NCBI GenBank assembly: GCA_017886875.1
Contig: JAGHIZ010000111.1
Span: 1 to 64,000 of the forward strand
Length of the DNA stretch: 64,000 nucleotides
Origin: Butyricicoccus sp.
Lineage (GTDB): Bacteria > Bacillota > Clostridia > Oscillospirales > Butyricicoccaceae
Direction of reading: 5' to 3'
Position 1 is the first letter of the stretch, and the number at the start of each line of letters is the position of its first letter. Shown here in pieces: positions 1 through 8,244 of the stretch. A program made the translations under genes and the position numbers. Below the pieces are notes generated by a model, which was not told the DNA's origin, did not search any database, and worked only from the letters and a program-made list of their open reading frames with translations.

Positions 1-2
1 AT

Positions 3-56
3 AATGCATATCAGAGTTTGCAAGCTGATATTGGCGATGACAGTCCGAATTTATAA
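3..56 (+). CDS. possible C-terminal fragment of an element-encoded protein
   Basis: Frame 3 is open from the window edge to a TAA at 54-56 and encodes 17 residues ending in DDSPNL. The other two forward frames look less protein-like. It could be the tail of the gene upstream of the xis leader. The fragment is too short to identify, and chance is a fair alternative. Confidence 0.25.
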   Translation, partial: NAYQSLQADIGDDSPNL

Positions 57-228
57 TGGTACTCCCGTCTTGAACGTGTCACAACATTGGACGGCTCTGT
101 GGTAACAGGGGAGTGAGATTCTCGTGAGGTTGTTTTGCAGACAACTGCTTAGTAATTTCCCAGCATACGGGGTGTCGAGGACAAATAGTGTGCTTACATA
201 AGTTTTATTAAAATAATGATATTTATTT
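57..228 (+). other. G-rich structured non-coding region upstream of xis
   Basis: There is no convincing ORF here. The base composition is clearly more GC-rich than its surroundings, and several short pairings are possible: ACTCCC (60-65) with GGGAGT near 109-114, CTGT with ACAG around 97-108, and GTTGT with ACAAC near 128-144. This may be the 5' leader of the xis-int transcript, a small RNA of the element, or an origin or end sequence. I do not recognise it as a known RNA family. Confidence 0.25.
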
Positions 229-243
229 AGGAGGAAATTAAAA

Positions 244-438
244 ATGAAAGATGTTCCAATCTGGGAAAAAAGTACATTAACACTGGAAGAGGCTGCAGCA
301 TATTCAAATATAGGAATGAATAAACTGCGTGAGATAACTAGCGATGATAAATGTATGTTTGTGTTATGGGTAGGTAGAAAAAGACTTATAAAACGTCGTT
401 TGTTTGAAAAATATTTAGAAGAAGTGTTTTCAGTTTAA
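244..438 (+). CDS. xis: excisionase, Tn916 Xis family
   Basis: This small (64 aa) DNA-bending recombination directionality factor helps the integrase excise the element. The N-terminal PIWEKSTLTLEEAA segment followed by a winged-helix pattern (IGMNKLREI, then a basic GRKRLIKRRLFEKYL tail) is the hallmark of Tn916 Xis. The length matches the ~67 aa family norm. An AGGAGG ribosome-binding site lies about 8 nt before the ATG. It directly precedes the integrase gene, as in Tn916. Confidence 0.88.
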   Translation: MKDVPIWEKSTLTLEEAAAYSNIGMNKLREITSDDKCMFVLWVGRKRLIKRRLFEKYLEEVFSV

Positions 439-466
439 CTTTTTTTATTATATTTGAATGGAATAT

Positions 467-514
467 AGAGCCTTAATGTGGTAAAATAAGAATGTCATGA
501 TAAGGCTCTTTCTT
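467..514 (+). terminator. terminator-like hairpin between xis and int
   Basis: AGAGCCTTA (467-475) pairs perfectly with TAAGGCTCT (501-509) across a ~25-nt loop and is followed by TTTCTT. It lies between xis and int and could reduce read-through into int or stabilise the upstream mRNA. The long loop makes terminator strength uncertain. Confidence 0.5.
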
Positions 515-531
515 ATGGAAGGGGAATTAAA

Positions 532-1710
532 ATGGCGGAAAGAAGAAAAGATAACAAAGGTAGAGTCCTAAAAACAGGTGAAAGCCAAAGAAAAGATATG
601 CTGTATCAGTATCGCTATACAGATATTTACGGCAAAAGAAAGACTATATATTCATCTGATTTACAAGAGCTACGCAGAAAAGAAAAAGAAATCCAAAAAA
701 ATATAGATGATGGTTTAAATTATAGTGCTGGAAAAATAAAGGTTATTGACCTAATAGAAAGATATATAAGCTTAAAGAAAGGACTTCGTTATAACACTAG
801 AAGCAATTATGCATTTGCAATAAGTGTTATAAAAAAGGAGGAATTTGCTTATAGACAGATAGGCGTTATTAAAACGTCAGATGCAAAACAATGGATTATA
901 AAATTGCATAAGGACGGTAGAGGTTATAGTACAATAACATCTGTGCGTAATGTTATAAAACCAGCTTTTCAAATGGCATATGATGAGGATATAATAAGAA
1001 AGAATCCATTTGATTTTAAATTATCTGATGTAATTCCTAATAATACTCAAAAACGAGTTGCGATGACAAATAAAGAACAAAAGATTTGGATGGACTTTAT
1101 AAAAAACGATAAAACTTATTGTAAATATTATGATGAGTTTGTTGTTTTACTTCAGACGGGTTTAAGGGTTAGTGAATTCTGTGGTCTTACAATGAGTGAT
1201 ATAGACTTTAAAAAGCGAACCATTAAAGTTGACCATCAACTTATAAGAGAAGCCACTGGGAAATATTATATTGAGAAAACTAAGACTAAAAACGGTGTCA
1301 GGTATTTACCTATGACAGATGATGTTTATAGAAGTCTAAAAAATATAGTTAATAATCGTCCTAAACTTAAAACGGAAATGATTATTGATGGATACAGTAG
1401 ATTTATATTACTTGATAAAAATCTTAACCCTAAGATAGCATTACATATAGAAAATGAAATGCGATGGGCTATGAAGAAATATAAAAAGCTCTATCCTAAT
1501 GTTGTTTTACCACATATTACACCACATGTATTTCGTCATACGTTTTGTACTAATATGGCTAATGCAGGTATGGAAGTTAAAACACTACAATATTTAATGG
1601 GACATTCTGATGTTTCAGTAACGCTAAATGTTTACACACATTCAAGTTATGAACATGTAAAAGAACAAATGGAAAAGGTAATGAATTTAGATGTAATAAA
1701 CTTAAATTAG
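532..1710 (+). CDS. int: tyrosine recombinase / integrase of a Tn916-family element
   Basis: This 392-aa site-specific recombinase catalyses integration and, with Xis, excision. Its N-terminal segment (RRKDNKGR, LKTGESQRKD) matches the arm-binding domain of Tn916 Int, followed by a SAM-like core-binding domain (about 70-165) and the catalytic domain (175-392). Visible catalytic residues are R212 in TGLRVSEF, a Lys near 252, H332 and R335 in the HVFRH box, H358 in MGHSD, and the nucleophile Y368 in NVYTH. The length is near that of Tn916 Int (405 aa) and no lesion is seen, so it looks active. A GGAAGGGG ribosome-binding site precedes the ATG. Confidence 0.95.
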   Translation: MAERRKDNKGRVLKTGESQRKDMLYQYRYTDIYGKRKTIYSSDLQELRRKEKEIQKNIDDGLNYSAGKIKVIDLIERYISLKKGLRYNTRSNYAFAISVIKKEEFAYRQIGVIKTSDAKQWIIKLHKDGRGYSTITSVRNVIKPAFQMAYDEDIIRKNPFDFKLSDVIPNNTQKRVAMTNKEQKIWMDFIKNDKTYCKYYDEFVVLLQTGLRVSEFCGLTMSDIDFKKRTIKVDHQLIREATGKYYIEKTKTKNGVRYLPMTDDVYRSLKNIVNNRPKLKTEMIIDGYSRFILLDKNLNPKIALHIENEMRWAMKKYKKLYPNVVLPHITPHVFRHTFCTNMANAGMEVKTLQYLMGHSDVSVTLNVYTHSSYEHVKEQMEKVMNLDVINLN

Positions 1711-1752
1711 CATTAAAATTAGCGAGTAGATTTTATTATATTTAAATTTTAT

Positions 1753-1771
1753 TACACCAATTACTACACCA
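1753..1771 (+). repeat. direct repeats, candidate integrase arm-binding sites
   Basis: TACACCA occurs at 1753-1759 and again at 1765-1771, a 12-bp period of about one helical turn, just downstream of int. In Tn916 the N-terminal domain of Int binds short direct repeats inside each end, so these are good candidates for that role. The chromosomal junction should lie to the right, in the AT-rich run before ywlE. Confidence 0.5.
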
Positions 1772-1893
1772 TTTTATAATAATATATGTTAGAATTTGAA
1801 GGTTTAGAAAGATTAGCATTTTATATAAAAGTATGAAAAAACATTAAAAGCTAGTAATAATGAGATTTAAACGTATATATAGGAGTATAAAAA

Positions 1894-2328
1894 ATGGATA
1901 AAATAGTTTTTATATGCACTGGCAATACATGCCGAAGTCCAATGGCAGAGGGTTTATTTAAAGCCTTGAATGGAGAACAAAAAACAGGTCTTGAAGCTAT
2001 ATCAGCTGGTATATTTACTAATAATGGTATGTCTGCTTCTGAAAATGCGGTTATTGCAGCTAAAGAACTAGGTGCAGATATATCAAATCATAAATCACAG
2101 ATGTTAAATGGGGACATAGTTAATGACGCTAAATATTTAGTTTGTATGACAGGTGCTCATTACGACCAAATATTACTTAAATTTCCTAATGTAAGTGATA
2201 AACTATTTACATTGTCACCAACAGATATTGATGACCCTTTTGGTGGAAATATTGATGAATATAGAAGCTGTGCAATGCAAATAAAATCAGCAGTTGAAAG
2301 CATAATAGAAAGGCTTAGCAAAAAATGA
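1894..2328 (+). CDS. ywlE: low-molecular-weight protein arginine/tyrosine phosphatase (YwlE type)
   Basis: This 144-aa cytosolic phosphatase has the CX5R active-site loop CTGNTCRS at residues 8-15 and the acid-loop DPFGG near 114-118. The Thr in CTGNTCR and the DPFGG loop match B. subtilis YwlE, which removes phosphate from phospho-arginine. Ordinary LMW tyrosine phosphatases usually have DP(Y/W) there. An AGGAG site precedes the ATG. The stop overlaps the start of rimI by four bases, so the two are translationally coupled. The integrative element ends within 180 bp upstream, so its native promoter may be displaced. Confidence 0.85.
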   Translation: MDKIVFICTGNTCRSPMAEGLFKALNGEQKTGLEAISAGIFTNNGMSASENAVIAAKELGADISNHKSQMLNGDIVNDAKYLVCMTGAHYDQILLKFPNVSDKLFTLSPTDIDDPFGGNIDEYRSCAMQIKSAVESIIERLSKK

Positions 2329-2765
2329 TTAAAATAGTAAATATGACTGAGGAACATATTAAAGATTTAGCTGAGCTTGAAAAGGAATGTTTTCATACGC
2401 CTTGGACAGAAAAACAGCTTGAAGAAGAACTGAAAAGTGAATATAGTTTATTTTTAGTCGCTTTAAATAATGAAACTGTAGCGGGTTATGTAGGCTGTCA
2501 AACTACAATTGATGGTGGATATATAACTAATGTTGCAGTTTTTCCTAATATGAGAGGTAAGGGCATAGCACAAAAATTACTTTTTGAGCTTAACAACAAG
2601 ATAAAAGAAAAAGAATTAAAATTTATAACGCTTGAAGTACGTGTTTCTAATATACCAGCTATAAATCTTTATAAAAAAATGAACTATAAAGAGGTTGGAG
2701 TGCGTAAGAATTTTTATCGAAATCCTAAAGAAGATGCACTTTTAATGACCTGTTATATAAATTAA
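2325..2765 (+). CDS. rimI: ribosomal-protein-alanine N-acetyltransferase
   Basis: This 146-aa GNAT acetyltransferase has the acetyl-CoA loop (NMRGKGIAQKLL, about 77-88) and the RimI-type N-terminus with HTPWTEKQLEEEL. RimI acetylates the N-terminus of ribosomal protein S18, and in Firmicutes it sits with the tsa genes, as here (tsaD follows by 18 bp). The start codon overlaps the ywlE stop (ATGA). The length is normal for the family. Confidence 0.9.
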   Translation: MIKIVNMTEEHIKDLAELEKECFHTPWTEKQLEEELKSEYSLFLVALNNETVAGYVGCQTTIDGGYITNVAVFPNMRGKGIAQKLLFELNNKIKEKELKFITLEVRVSNIPAINLYKKMNYKEVGVRKNFYRNPKEDALLMTCYIN

Positions 2766-2783
2766 GAAATAGGAGAGTGTAAA

Positions 2784-3809
2784 GTGAAGATACTTGCAAT
2801 AGAATCATCATGTGATGAAACAGCAGCAGCAATAATAGAAGATGGACGAAAGATATTATCAAATGTAGTGGATAGTCAAGTTGAAACACATGCAAAATAT
2901 GGCGGAGTTGTACCAGAAGTTGCTTCAAGAGGTCATATGCAAGCTATAGTTAGAGTGACAGAGCAAGCATTAAAAGATGCAAATTTAAAAGGTGAAGAAT
3001 TAGATGCAATAGCGGCAACATGTGCCCCAGGGCTTATTGGTGCATTACTTGTTGGTGCAAACTTTGCTAAATCAATGGCATATGCACTTAAAAAGCCTTT
3101 TATACCAGTTCATCATATAAGAGGACATATAGCAGCTAATTATTTGGCTTTTGAAGATTTGAAACCACCATTTTTAACTTTAGTTGCTTCTGGTGGTCAT
3201 AGCATGATGGTGCTTGTGAAAGATTACACAGATTTTGAAATTTTAGGCGGTACAAGAGATGATGCAGCGGGTGAAGCATTTGATAAAGTTGCTAGAGTGT
3301 TAGAGGTAGGATATCCAGGAGGACCAAAAATAGATAAAATGGCTCAGGGTGGAGATGCATCTAAATATAAACTGCCACATTCAAAGGTTAAAGATGCACC
3401 ACTCGATTTTTCTTTTTCTGGACTTAAAACAGCCGTTATAAATCTTGCACATAATGCAGAGCAAAAAGGTGAACAAATAGATAAACCTGCTTTAGCTGCC
3501 GCATTTTGTAATGCTGTAGTTGATACACTTGTGCCTAGACTTGAGCTTGCACAAAAACAAACAGGTGTTAAAAATATTGTTTGTGCAGGTGGGGTTGCTG
3601 CTAACTCATGGCTTAGAAAAGCACTTGAGGAGATGGCAAAAAAGAATAAGTTAAATTTATATTTACCACCGCTTTCACTTTGTGGAGATAATGCAGCTAT
3701 GATAGCAAGTCAAGCATATTATGAATTTAAAGCGGGAAATATTGGAAACACTTTACAAAATGCCTTTGCAACCGCAGAAATTTATGAAAATATTTGTGTA
3801 AAAAAATAA
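2784..3809 (+). CDS. tsaD: tRNA N6-adenosine threonylcarbamoyltransferase
   Basis: This 341-aa ASKHA-fold metalloenzyme transfers the threonylcarbamoyl group to A37 of ANN-decoding tRNAs, with TsaB and TsaE. Diagnostic features are the N-terminal AIESSCDETAAAI, the metal-binding HIRGHIAAN (H-x3-H), the ASGGHS loop, and CAGGVAANSWLR near the C-terminus. The start is GTG with AGGAGAG upstream. tsaB and tsaE are not in the window. They may lie on the far side of the integrative element, which would mean the insertion split a tsa operon; this is an inference. Confidence 0.96.
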   Translation: MKILAIESSCDETAAAIIEDGRKILSNVVDSQVETHAKYGGVVPEVASRGHMQAIVRVTEQALKDANLKGEELDAIAATCAPGLIGALLVGANFAKSMAYALKKPFIPVHHIRGHIAANYLAFEDLKPPFLTLVASGGHSMMVLVKDYTDFEILGGTRDDAAGEAFDKVARVLEVGYPGGPKIDKMAQGGDASKYKLPHSKVKDAPLDFSFSGLKTAVINLAHNAEQKGEQIDKPALAAAFCNAVVDTLVPRLELAQKQTGVKNIVCAGGVAANSWLRKALEEMAKKNKLNLYLPPLSLCGDNAAMIASQAYYEFKAGNIGNTLQNAFATAEIYENICVKK

Positions 3810-3867
3810 TTAATTACTCTGGAAAAAAATCGTATTATACGGTAAAATATAAAATAGGGTTTTAATT

Positions 3868-3936
3868 GGCCCGCTCTTTTAATGTTTTGGGCACGGCTAT
3901 AATTTTAGTCGTGGAGAAGGCTGTGGAAGCCGCCAC
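3868..3936 (+). promoter_or_regulatory. candidate structured 5' leader of aconitase
   Basis: Three short helices can form: GCCC (3869-3872) with GGGC (3889-3892); CACGGCT (3892-3898) with AGTCGTG (3907-3913); and GTGG (3911-3914) with CCAC (3933-3936), the last enclosing GGCT/AGCC. The last two share bases and so could be alternative states. The block is more GC-rich than its flanks and lies 58-126 nt before the ATG. No known riboswitch class is recognised, and a decayed terminator of tsaD is possible. Confidence 0.3.
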
Positions 3937-3993
3937 TTTACGAATATAAATGTAATGTTTTTTACATAAAGACATGAGGAGCGATGTAAGAAA

Positions 3994-5913
3994 ATGGGAA
4001 TGACAATTGCAGAAAAAATTTTAAAAGCACATCTTGTAGACGGCGAAATGATTAAAGGTCAAGAAATTGGTCTTAAAATCGACCAAACACTTACACAAGA
4101 TGCAACAGGCACAATGGCGTATTTACAGTTTGAAGCAATGGGTGTAGACCAAGTAAAAACCGAACGCTCAGTTGCATATATTGACCATAATACACTACAG
4201 TCTGGCTTTGAAAATGCAGATGACCATAAGTACATAGGTACTGTAGCTCAAAAGCATGGTATTTATTACTCAAAGGCTGGTAATGGCATTTGTCATCAGG
4301 TGCATTTGGAGCGTTTTGGTGCTCCAGGAAAAACTTTAATCGGTTCGGATAGTCATACTCCAACCGGTGGTGGTATTGGTATGCTGGCATTTGGTGCTGG
4401 CGGTTTAGATGTTGCTGTTGCAATGGGCGGCGGTGCATACTATATTCCAATGCCAAAAATGGTTCGTGTTACTCTAACTGGTAAATTAAAGCCATGGGTA
4501 GCTGCGAAAGATATTATTTTAGATGTACTGCGTCAGATGACTGTAAAAGGTGGCGTTGGTAAAATTGTTGAATATGCAGGTGAGGGCGTTAAAACTCTTT
4601 CTGTTCCAGAGCGTGCAACCATTACTAATATGGGTGCAGAGCTTGGTGCTACAACTTCAATTTTCCCATCTGATGAAGTAACAAAGGCATTTTTAGAAGC
4701 TCAAGGTCGTGGAGATGTTTATGTTCCACTATCTTCCGATGAAGATGCTGTATATGATGAAGAATACACTGTAGACCTTAATTCACTTGTTCCACTGGCT
4801 GCAATGCCTCATATGCCAGACAATGTAAAGCCTGTAAGTGAAATTGGTGAAATTAAAGTAAATCAGTGCTGTATCGGTTCTTGCACAAACTCCTCTTATT
4901 ATGACATGATGAAGGTTGCTGCTATACTAAAAGGTAAAACTATCCACCCAGATGTATCACTGACAATTAGCCCAGGTTCTATGCAGGTATTTAATATGCT
5001 TGCTAAAAATGGTGCATTATCTGATATTATTGCAGCAGGTGCAAGAATTCTTGAATGTGCATGTGGTCCATGTATTGGTATGGGACAGTCTCCAGAATCA
5101 GCGGGTGTATCACTTCGTACATTTAACCGTAACTTTGAAGGCAGAAGTGGTACTCAAGATGCTCAGATTTATCTTGTATCTCCAGAAGTTGCTGCTGCAT
5201 CAGCATTAACTGGTGTACTTACTGACCCAAGAACTTTAGGTGATGCTCCAGTTATTGAAATGCCAGAGCATTTTGATATTAATGATAACTTAATCGTTAA
5301 ACCAGCAGAAGACCCATCTACTGTTGAAGTTCGTCGTGGTCCTAATATCAAGCCTTTCCCACTTGGCAAAGAGCTTGAAGAAAGCTATACTGGTAAGATT
5401 GTTCTTAAAACAGAGGATAATATCACAACTGACCATATACTTCCAGCAGGTGCTAAACTTCTGCCTTATCGTTCAAATATTCCTCACTATTCAAACTATT
5501 GTTTTATTAACGTTGACCCTAAATTCCCAGCTCGTTGTCAAGAAAATGGCGGCGGTGTAATCGTTGGTGGTGCAAACTATGGTCAGGGTTCTTCTCGTGA
5601 ACATGCAGCCTTAGTTCCACTTTATTTGGGTGTAAGAGCAGTTTTAACAAAATCTTTTGCTCGTATTCACAAAGCAAACCTTGTAAACTCTGGTATTATT
5701 CCACTTACATTTGTAAATTCAGATGATTACGATAAGATTACATTAAATGATACAATTTCTCTGCCACATATTCAGGAAGAAATCCGTGATGGCAAACAAG
5801 TAACTGTGGTTGTAAACGGTTATGAGTTTAAGGCAGATTGTGATGTATCTGAACGTCAGCGTGGGGCACTGCTTGCAGGTGGTACTCTAAATTACGCTAA
5901 AAAGCAGGGTTAA
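3994..5913 (+). CDS. acn: aconitate hydratase
   Basis: This 639-aa 4Fe-4S enzyme interconverts citrate and isocitrate. The three cluster ligands are visible as C297 (GSCTNSS) and C357/C360 (ACGPCIG). The substrate-binding IGSDSHTPTGGG (117-127) and the C-terminal swivel domain with GGANYGQGSSREHAAL are also present. The ~640-aa form is the compact anaerobe type. It is followed after 19 bp by isocitrate dehydrogenase, so together they run citrate to 2-oxoglutarate for glutamate synthesis. The ribosome-binding site GAGGAG is about 12 nt upstream, a long spacing. No citrate synthase is present in the window. Confidence 0.95.
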   Translation: MGMTIAEKILKAHLVDGEMIKGQEIGLKIDQTLTQDATGTMAYLQFEAMGVDQVKTERSVAYIDHNTLQSGFENADDHKYIGTVAQKHGIYYSKAGNGICHQVHLERFGAPGKTLIGSDSHTPTGGGIGMLAFGAGGLDVAVAMGGGAYYIPMPKMVRVTLTGKLKPWVAAKDIILDVLRQMTVKGGVGKIVEYAGEGVKTLSVPERATITNMGAELGATTSIFPSDEVTKAFLEAQGRGDVYVPLSSDEDAVYDEEYTVDLNSLVPLAAMPHMPDNVKPVSEIGEIKVNQCCIGSCTNSSYYDMMKVAAILKGKTIHPDVSLTISPGSMQVFNMLAKNGALSDIIAAGARILECACGPCIGMGQSPESAGVSLRTFNRNFEGRSGTQDAQIYLVSPEVAAASALTGVLTDPRTLGDAPVIEMPEHFDINDNLIVKPAEDPSTVEVRRGPNIKPFPLGKELEESYTGKIVLKTEDNITTDHILPAGAKLLPYRSNIPHYSNYCFINVDPKFPARCQENGGGVIVGGANYGQGSSREHAALVPLYLGVRAVLTKSFARIHKANLVNSGIIPLTFVNSDDYDKITLNDTISLPHIQEEIRDGKQVTVVVNGYEFKADCDVSERQRGALLAGGTLNYAKKQG

Positions 5914-5932
5914 TTAGGGGAGGAATATAAAA

Positions 5933-7090
5933 ATGGCATTATCTGAAAAAGCAATTGCACAATATGAAAAAGTAGTAGAAAGTCAGCTTGCACGTATTAA
6001 AGCTATGAAAGAGCAAAAGGATTTTATTGATTACAGCAAGCTAGATAAAATTATTATTGGTGTTTGTGGTGGCGATGGCATTGGTCCAATGATTACAGGT
6101 ATGGCACAACATGCACTAGAAGAACTGCTTGCTGATAAGGTTAAAGCGGGTAAGGTTGAATTTAAGGTTATTGACGGACTTACAATAGAGCGTCGTGCAG
6201 AGCTTGGCTGTGCAATTCCTGATGATGTAATGGAAGAATTAAAGTCTTGCCATGTTATTCTTAAAGGGCCAACAACTACACCTCGTAAGGGTGACCCATG
6301 GCCAAATGTAGAGAGTGCAAATGTTGCAATGCGTAAGGCTCTTGATTTATTTGCTAATGTTCGTCCTGTAAAAGTGCCAGAACTTGGTATTGACTGGACT
6401 TTCTATCGTGAGAACACTGAAGGCGGTTATGCTGTAGGTTCTCAAGGCGTTCAGCTTGACGATGATTTATTTATTGATTTTACAGTTGCAACTTCTCAAG
6501 GTTGTGACCGTATTGCTCGTTTAGCTTTTGAATATGCTAAAAAGACAGGTAAAAACAGGGTATCTTGTGTAACCAAGGCAAATATTATTAAAACAACTGA
6601 TGGTAAATTCCTTGACACTTGTCAAAAGATTGCCGCAGAATATCCAGAAGTTGTATTTGATGACTGGTATATTGATATTATGACAGCTAAACTGCTTGAT
6701 GATAAGCGTCGTCGTGATTTTAAGGTATTTGTACTTCCAAACCTTTACGGTGATATTCTTACAGATGAAGCGGCTGAAATTCAAGGCGGTGTTGGTACAG
6801 CAGGCTCTGCAAACATTGGTAAACGTTATGCAATGTTTGAAGCTATTCATGGTTCAGCTCCTCGTATGGTTGAAGAAGGTCGTGCACAGTATGCAGACCC
6901 ATCAAGTGTACTTCGTGCGTCTGTAATGCTTTTAGAGCATATAGGTGAAATTGAGCTTGCTAATAAGCTTGATAGAGCTCTTGATATTTGTATGTTTGAA
7001 AATAAAAAGTATGTAATTACAGGTCGTGATACTGGTGCAACAGCACAACAGTTCACAGACTACGTTTTAGAAACTATTCGTTCTTTATAA
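5933..7090 (+). CDS. icd: isocitrate dehydrogenase (isocitrate/isopropylmalate dehydrogenase family)
   Basis: This 385-aa beta-decarboxylating dehydrogenase has a GGDGIGP N-terminal motif, the substrate-binding segment SANVAMRKALDLFANVRPVK, YRENTEGGY (catalytic Tyr), the metal-binding block LPNLYGDILTDEAAE, and the cofactor loop with FEAIHGSAPRM. The neighbouring aconitase favours isocitrate rather than isopropylmalate as substrate. Cofactor preference (NAD or NADP) cannot be read reliably. A GGGGAGG ribosome-binding site precedes it. Confidence 0.88.
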   Translation: MALSEKAIAQYEKVVESQLARIKAMKEQKDFIDYSKLDKIIIGVCGGDGIGPMITGMAQHALEELLADKVKAGKVEFKVIDGLTIERRAELGCAIPDDVMEELKSCHVILKGPTTTPRKGDPWPNVESANVAMRKALDLFANVRPVKVPELGIDWTFYRENTEGGYAVGSQGVQLDDDLFIDFTVATSQGCDRIARLAFEYAKKTGKNRVSCVTKANIIKTTDGKFLDTCQKIAAEYPEVVFDDWYIDIMTAKLLDDKRRRDFKVFVLPNLYGDILTDEAAEIQGGVGTAGSANIGKRYAMFEAIHGSAPRMVEEGRAQYADPSSVLRASVMLLEHIGEIELANKLDRALDICMFENKKYVITGRDTGATAQQFTDYVLETIRSL

Positions 7091-7113
7091 TTTAGAACTT
7101 CAGGAGGTTCGAT

Positions 7114-7767
7114 ATGGAAAAGAAACAGAAGGTGTCTAGAGCGGTTATTCATCGCATTCCTCGTTATTATCGGTATGTTTCTACACTCCGAGCAAATGGA
7201 GTGCAGCGAATCTCCTCTAGGTCACTTGCAGAATCAATGGGACTTACAGCGTCCCAAATCCGTCAAGATTTTAACTGTTTTGGCGGCTTTGGTCAGCAAG
7301 GTTACGGTTATAATGTAGAAAAGCTTTATGAAGGTTTAGGAGAAATCCTAGGTATTAACAGACAACGAAAAGCAATTTTAGTTGGTGCTGGTAACCTTGG
7401 TAAAGCGTTAATCAAGAATTTTGATTTTAAAGCAAGTGGATTTGATTTAGTTTGTGCATTTGATGCAAATGAAAAGGTTATTGGCACCGAACTTGGTGGT
7501 GTTAAAATATGTGATACTGCTAATCTTTACTCATATGTAAATGAAAATAAGCCAGATATTGCTGTTTTAACCGTTCCGTATAGTGTTGCATCAGAAATTG
7601 CAAGAAATCTAGTCGAACATGGTATCAAAGGTCTATGGAATTTTACTGGCGGTGACCTTCATCTTGAAGGCAAGCTTGTACCAGTAGAAAATGTTCATTT
7701 CTCAGATAGTGTTATGATTTTAGGATATGCAGTTGATACCAGTGATATAGAAGTTGTAGACGAATAA
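7114..7767 (+). CDS. rex: redox-sensing transcriptional repressor Rex
   Basis: This 217-aa dimeric repressor senses the NADH/NAD+ ratio. Its N-terminal winged helix reads SRSLAESMGLTASQIRQDF, followed by the Rex-typical FGGFGQQGYGYNV. The Rossmann NAD-binding domain starts at VGAGNLGKAL (about 90). The C-terminal helix for domain swapping is present. It is 23 bp behind icd with AGGAGG upstream, so it is probably co-transcribed with the acn-icd oxidative branch. I saw no classic TTGTTAA-N4-TTAACAA operator near these genes. Confidence 0.95.
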   Translation: MEKKQKVSRAVIHRIPRYYRYVSTLRANGVQRISSRSLAESMGLTASQIRQDFNCFGGFGQQGYGYNVEKLYEGLGEILGINRQRKAILVGAGNLGKALIKNFDFKASGFDLVCAFDANEKVIGTELGGVKICDTANLYSYVNENKPDIAVLTVPYSVASEIARNLVEHGIKGLWNFTGGDLHLEGKLVPVENVHFSDSVMILGYAVDTSDIEVVDE

Positions 7768-7774
7768 CGATATT

Positions 7775-7816
7775 AAAGCACAGAGTGATATTTATATATC
7801 ATTCTGTGCTTTTTAT
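7775..7816. terminator. bidirectional terminator after rex
   Basis: A 16-bp stem with one G-U pair (AAAGCACAGAGTGATA 7775-7790 with 7797-7812) is followed by a T-run. The last codons and stop of the convergent minus-strand ORF lie inside the 3' arm. Confidence 0.85.
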
Positions 7817-8179
7817 ATATGTAATCCAAGTATTATTTATTTTTTCAAGACTGCAAGCAGTTAAAAGATATGCAAATTTATGTTCTTTACCAGCATTAAA
7901 ATATGTTTCATATTGTTTTGATGAAGTAATATATTTTCCAGAACCATCATCAAGATAATAAATAGTATTATCATTTATAATATTATTTTTAATTTTGCGG
8001 TTTAAACACATTGAATTATTATAAGGTTCAAGCACACCTAAATTTATTATTTTATCATCTGTTTTTGCAAAAAGTCTTAATATATCGCTTGAATTGTAAT
8101 TACATTCGGCTGCAATATTATTTTCTGATATTGTTACATATCCAACTATATCATGTTTTAATTTAACTGGAAAACGCAT
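7799..8179 (-). CDS. hypothetical protein, 126 aa
   Basis: Unrecognised soluble protein rich in Asn, Ile, Tyr and Lys, with alternating hydrophobic/polar segments that suggest beta structure. There is no signal peptide or membrane helix. An AGGAG site lies about 10 nt before the ATG. It has its own upstream boundary, because a terminator at 8196-8234 separates it from the preceding minus-strand gene. Its last five codons form one arm of the rex terminator hairpin. Confidence 0.6.
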   Translation of the reverse strand: MRFPVKLKHDIVGYVTISENNIAAECNYNSSDILRLFAKTDDKIINLGVLEPYNNSMCLNRKIKNNIINDNTIYYLDDGSGKYITSSKQYETYFNAGKEHKFAYLLTACSLEKINNTWITYIKSTE

Positions 8180-8195
8180 AATTTTAAAATCTCCT

Positions 8196-8234
8196 ATAAA
8201 AAAAGTGCATATCTATAATTTAAGATACGCACTT
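8196..8234 (-). terminator. terminator of the nnrD-alr-mazF gene run
   Basis: On the minus strand AAGTGCGTATC pairs with GATATGCACTT around a 10-nt loop, followed by TTTTTTT. It ends the run that finishes with the secreted 199-aa protein. Confidence 0.75.
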
Positions 8235-8244
8235 ATAATAAAAA

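Larger units (their letters stand above)
1..1771 (+). mobile_element. terminal part of a Tn916-family integrative element
   Basis: The xis-int gene pair in this order and orientation is the terminal recombination module of Tn916-type conjugative transposons. After int there is only AT-rich DNA, and then housekeeping genes (ywlE, rimI, tsaD), so the element's end must lie between about 1711 and 1890. Direct TACACCA repeats at 1753-1771 look like integrase arm sites and suggest the end is just beyond them. The rest of the element (conjugation and cargo genes) lies to the left, outside the window. The exact end cannot be set without the opposite end or an empty site. Confidence 0.75.

Noticed and set aside
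4091..4456. Minus-strand 121-aa ORF inside aconitase
   Set aside because: Shadow of a strongly conserved gene, with low-complexity His/Gln-rich translation and no ribosome-binding site. The same holds for the other antisense frames inside carB, aroA, icd and the M60 gene.
7114..7767. Rex operator (TTGTTAA-N4-TTAACAA) near rex or acn
   Set aside because: No matching palindrome seen upstream of acn, rex or hcp. A scan with a matrix would be needed to exclude weak sites.
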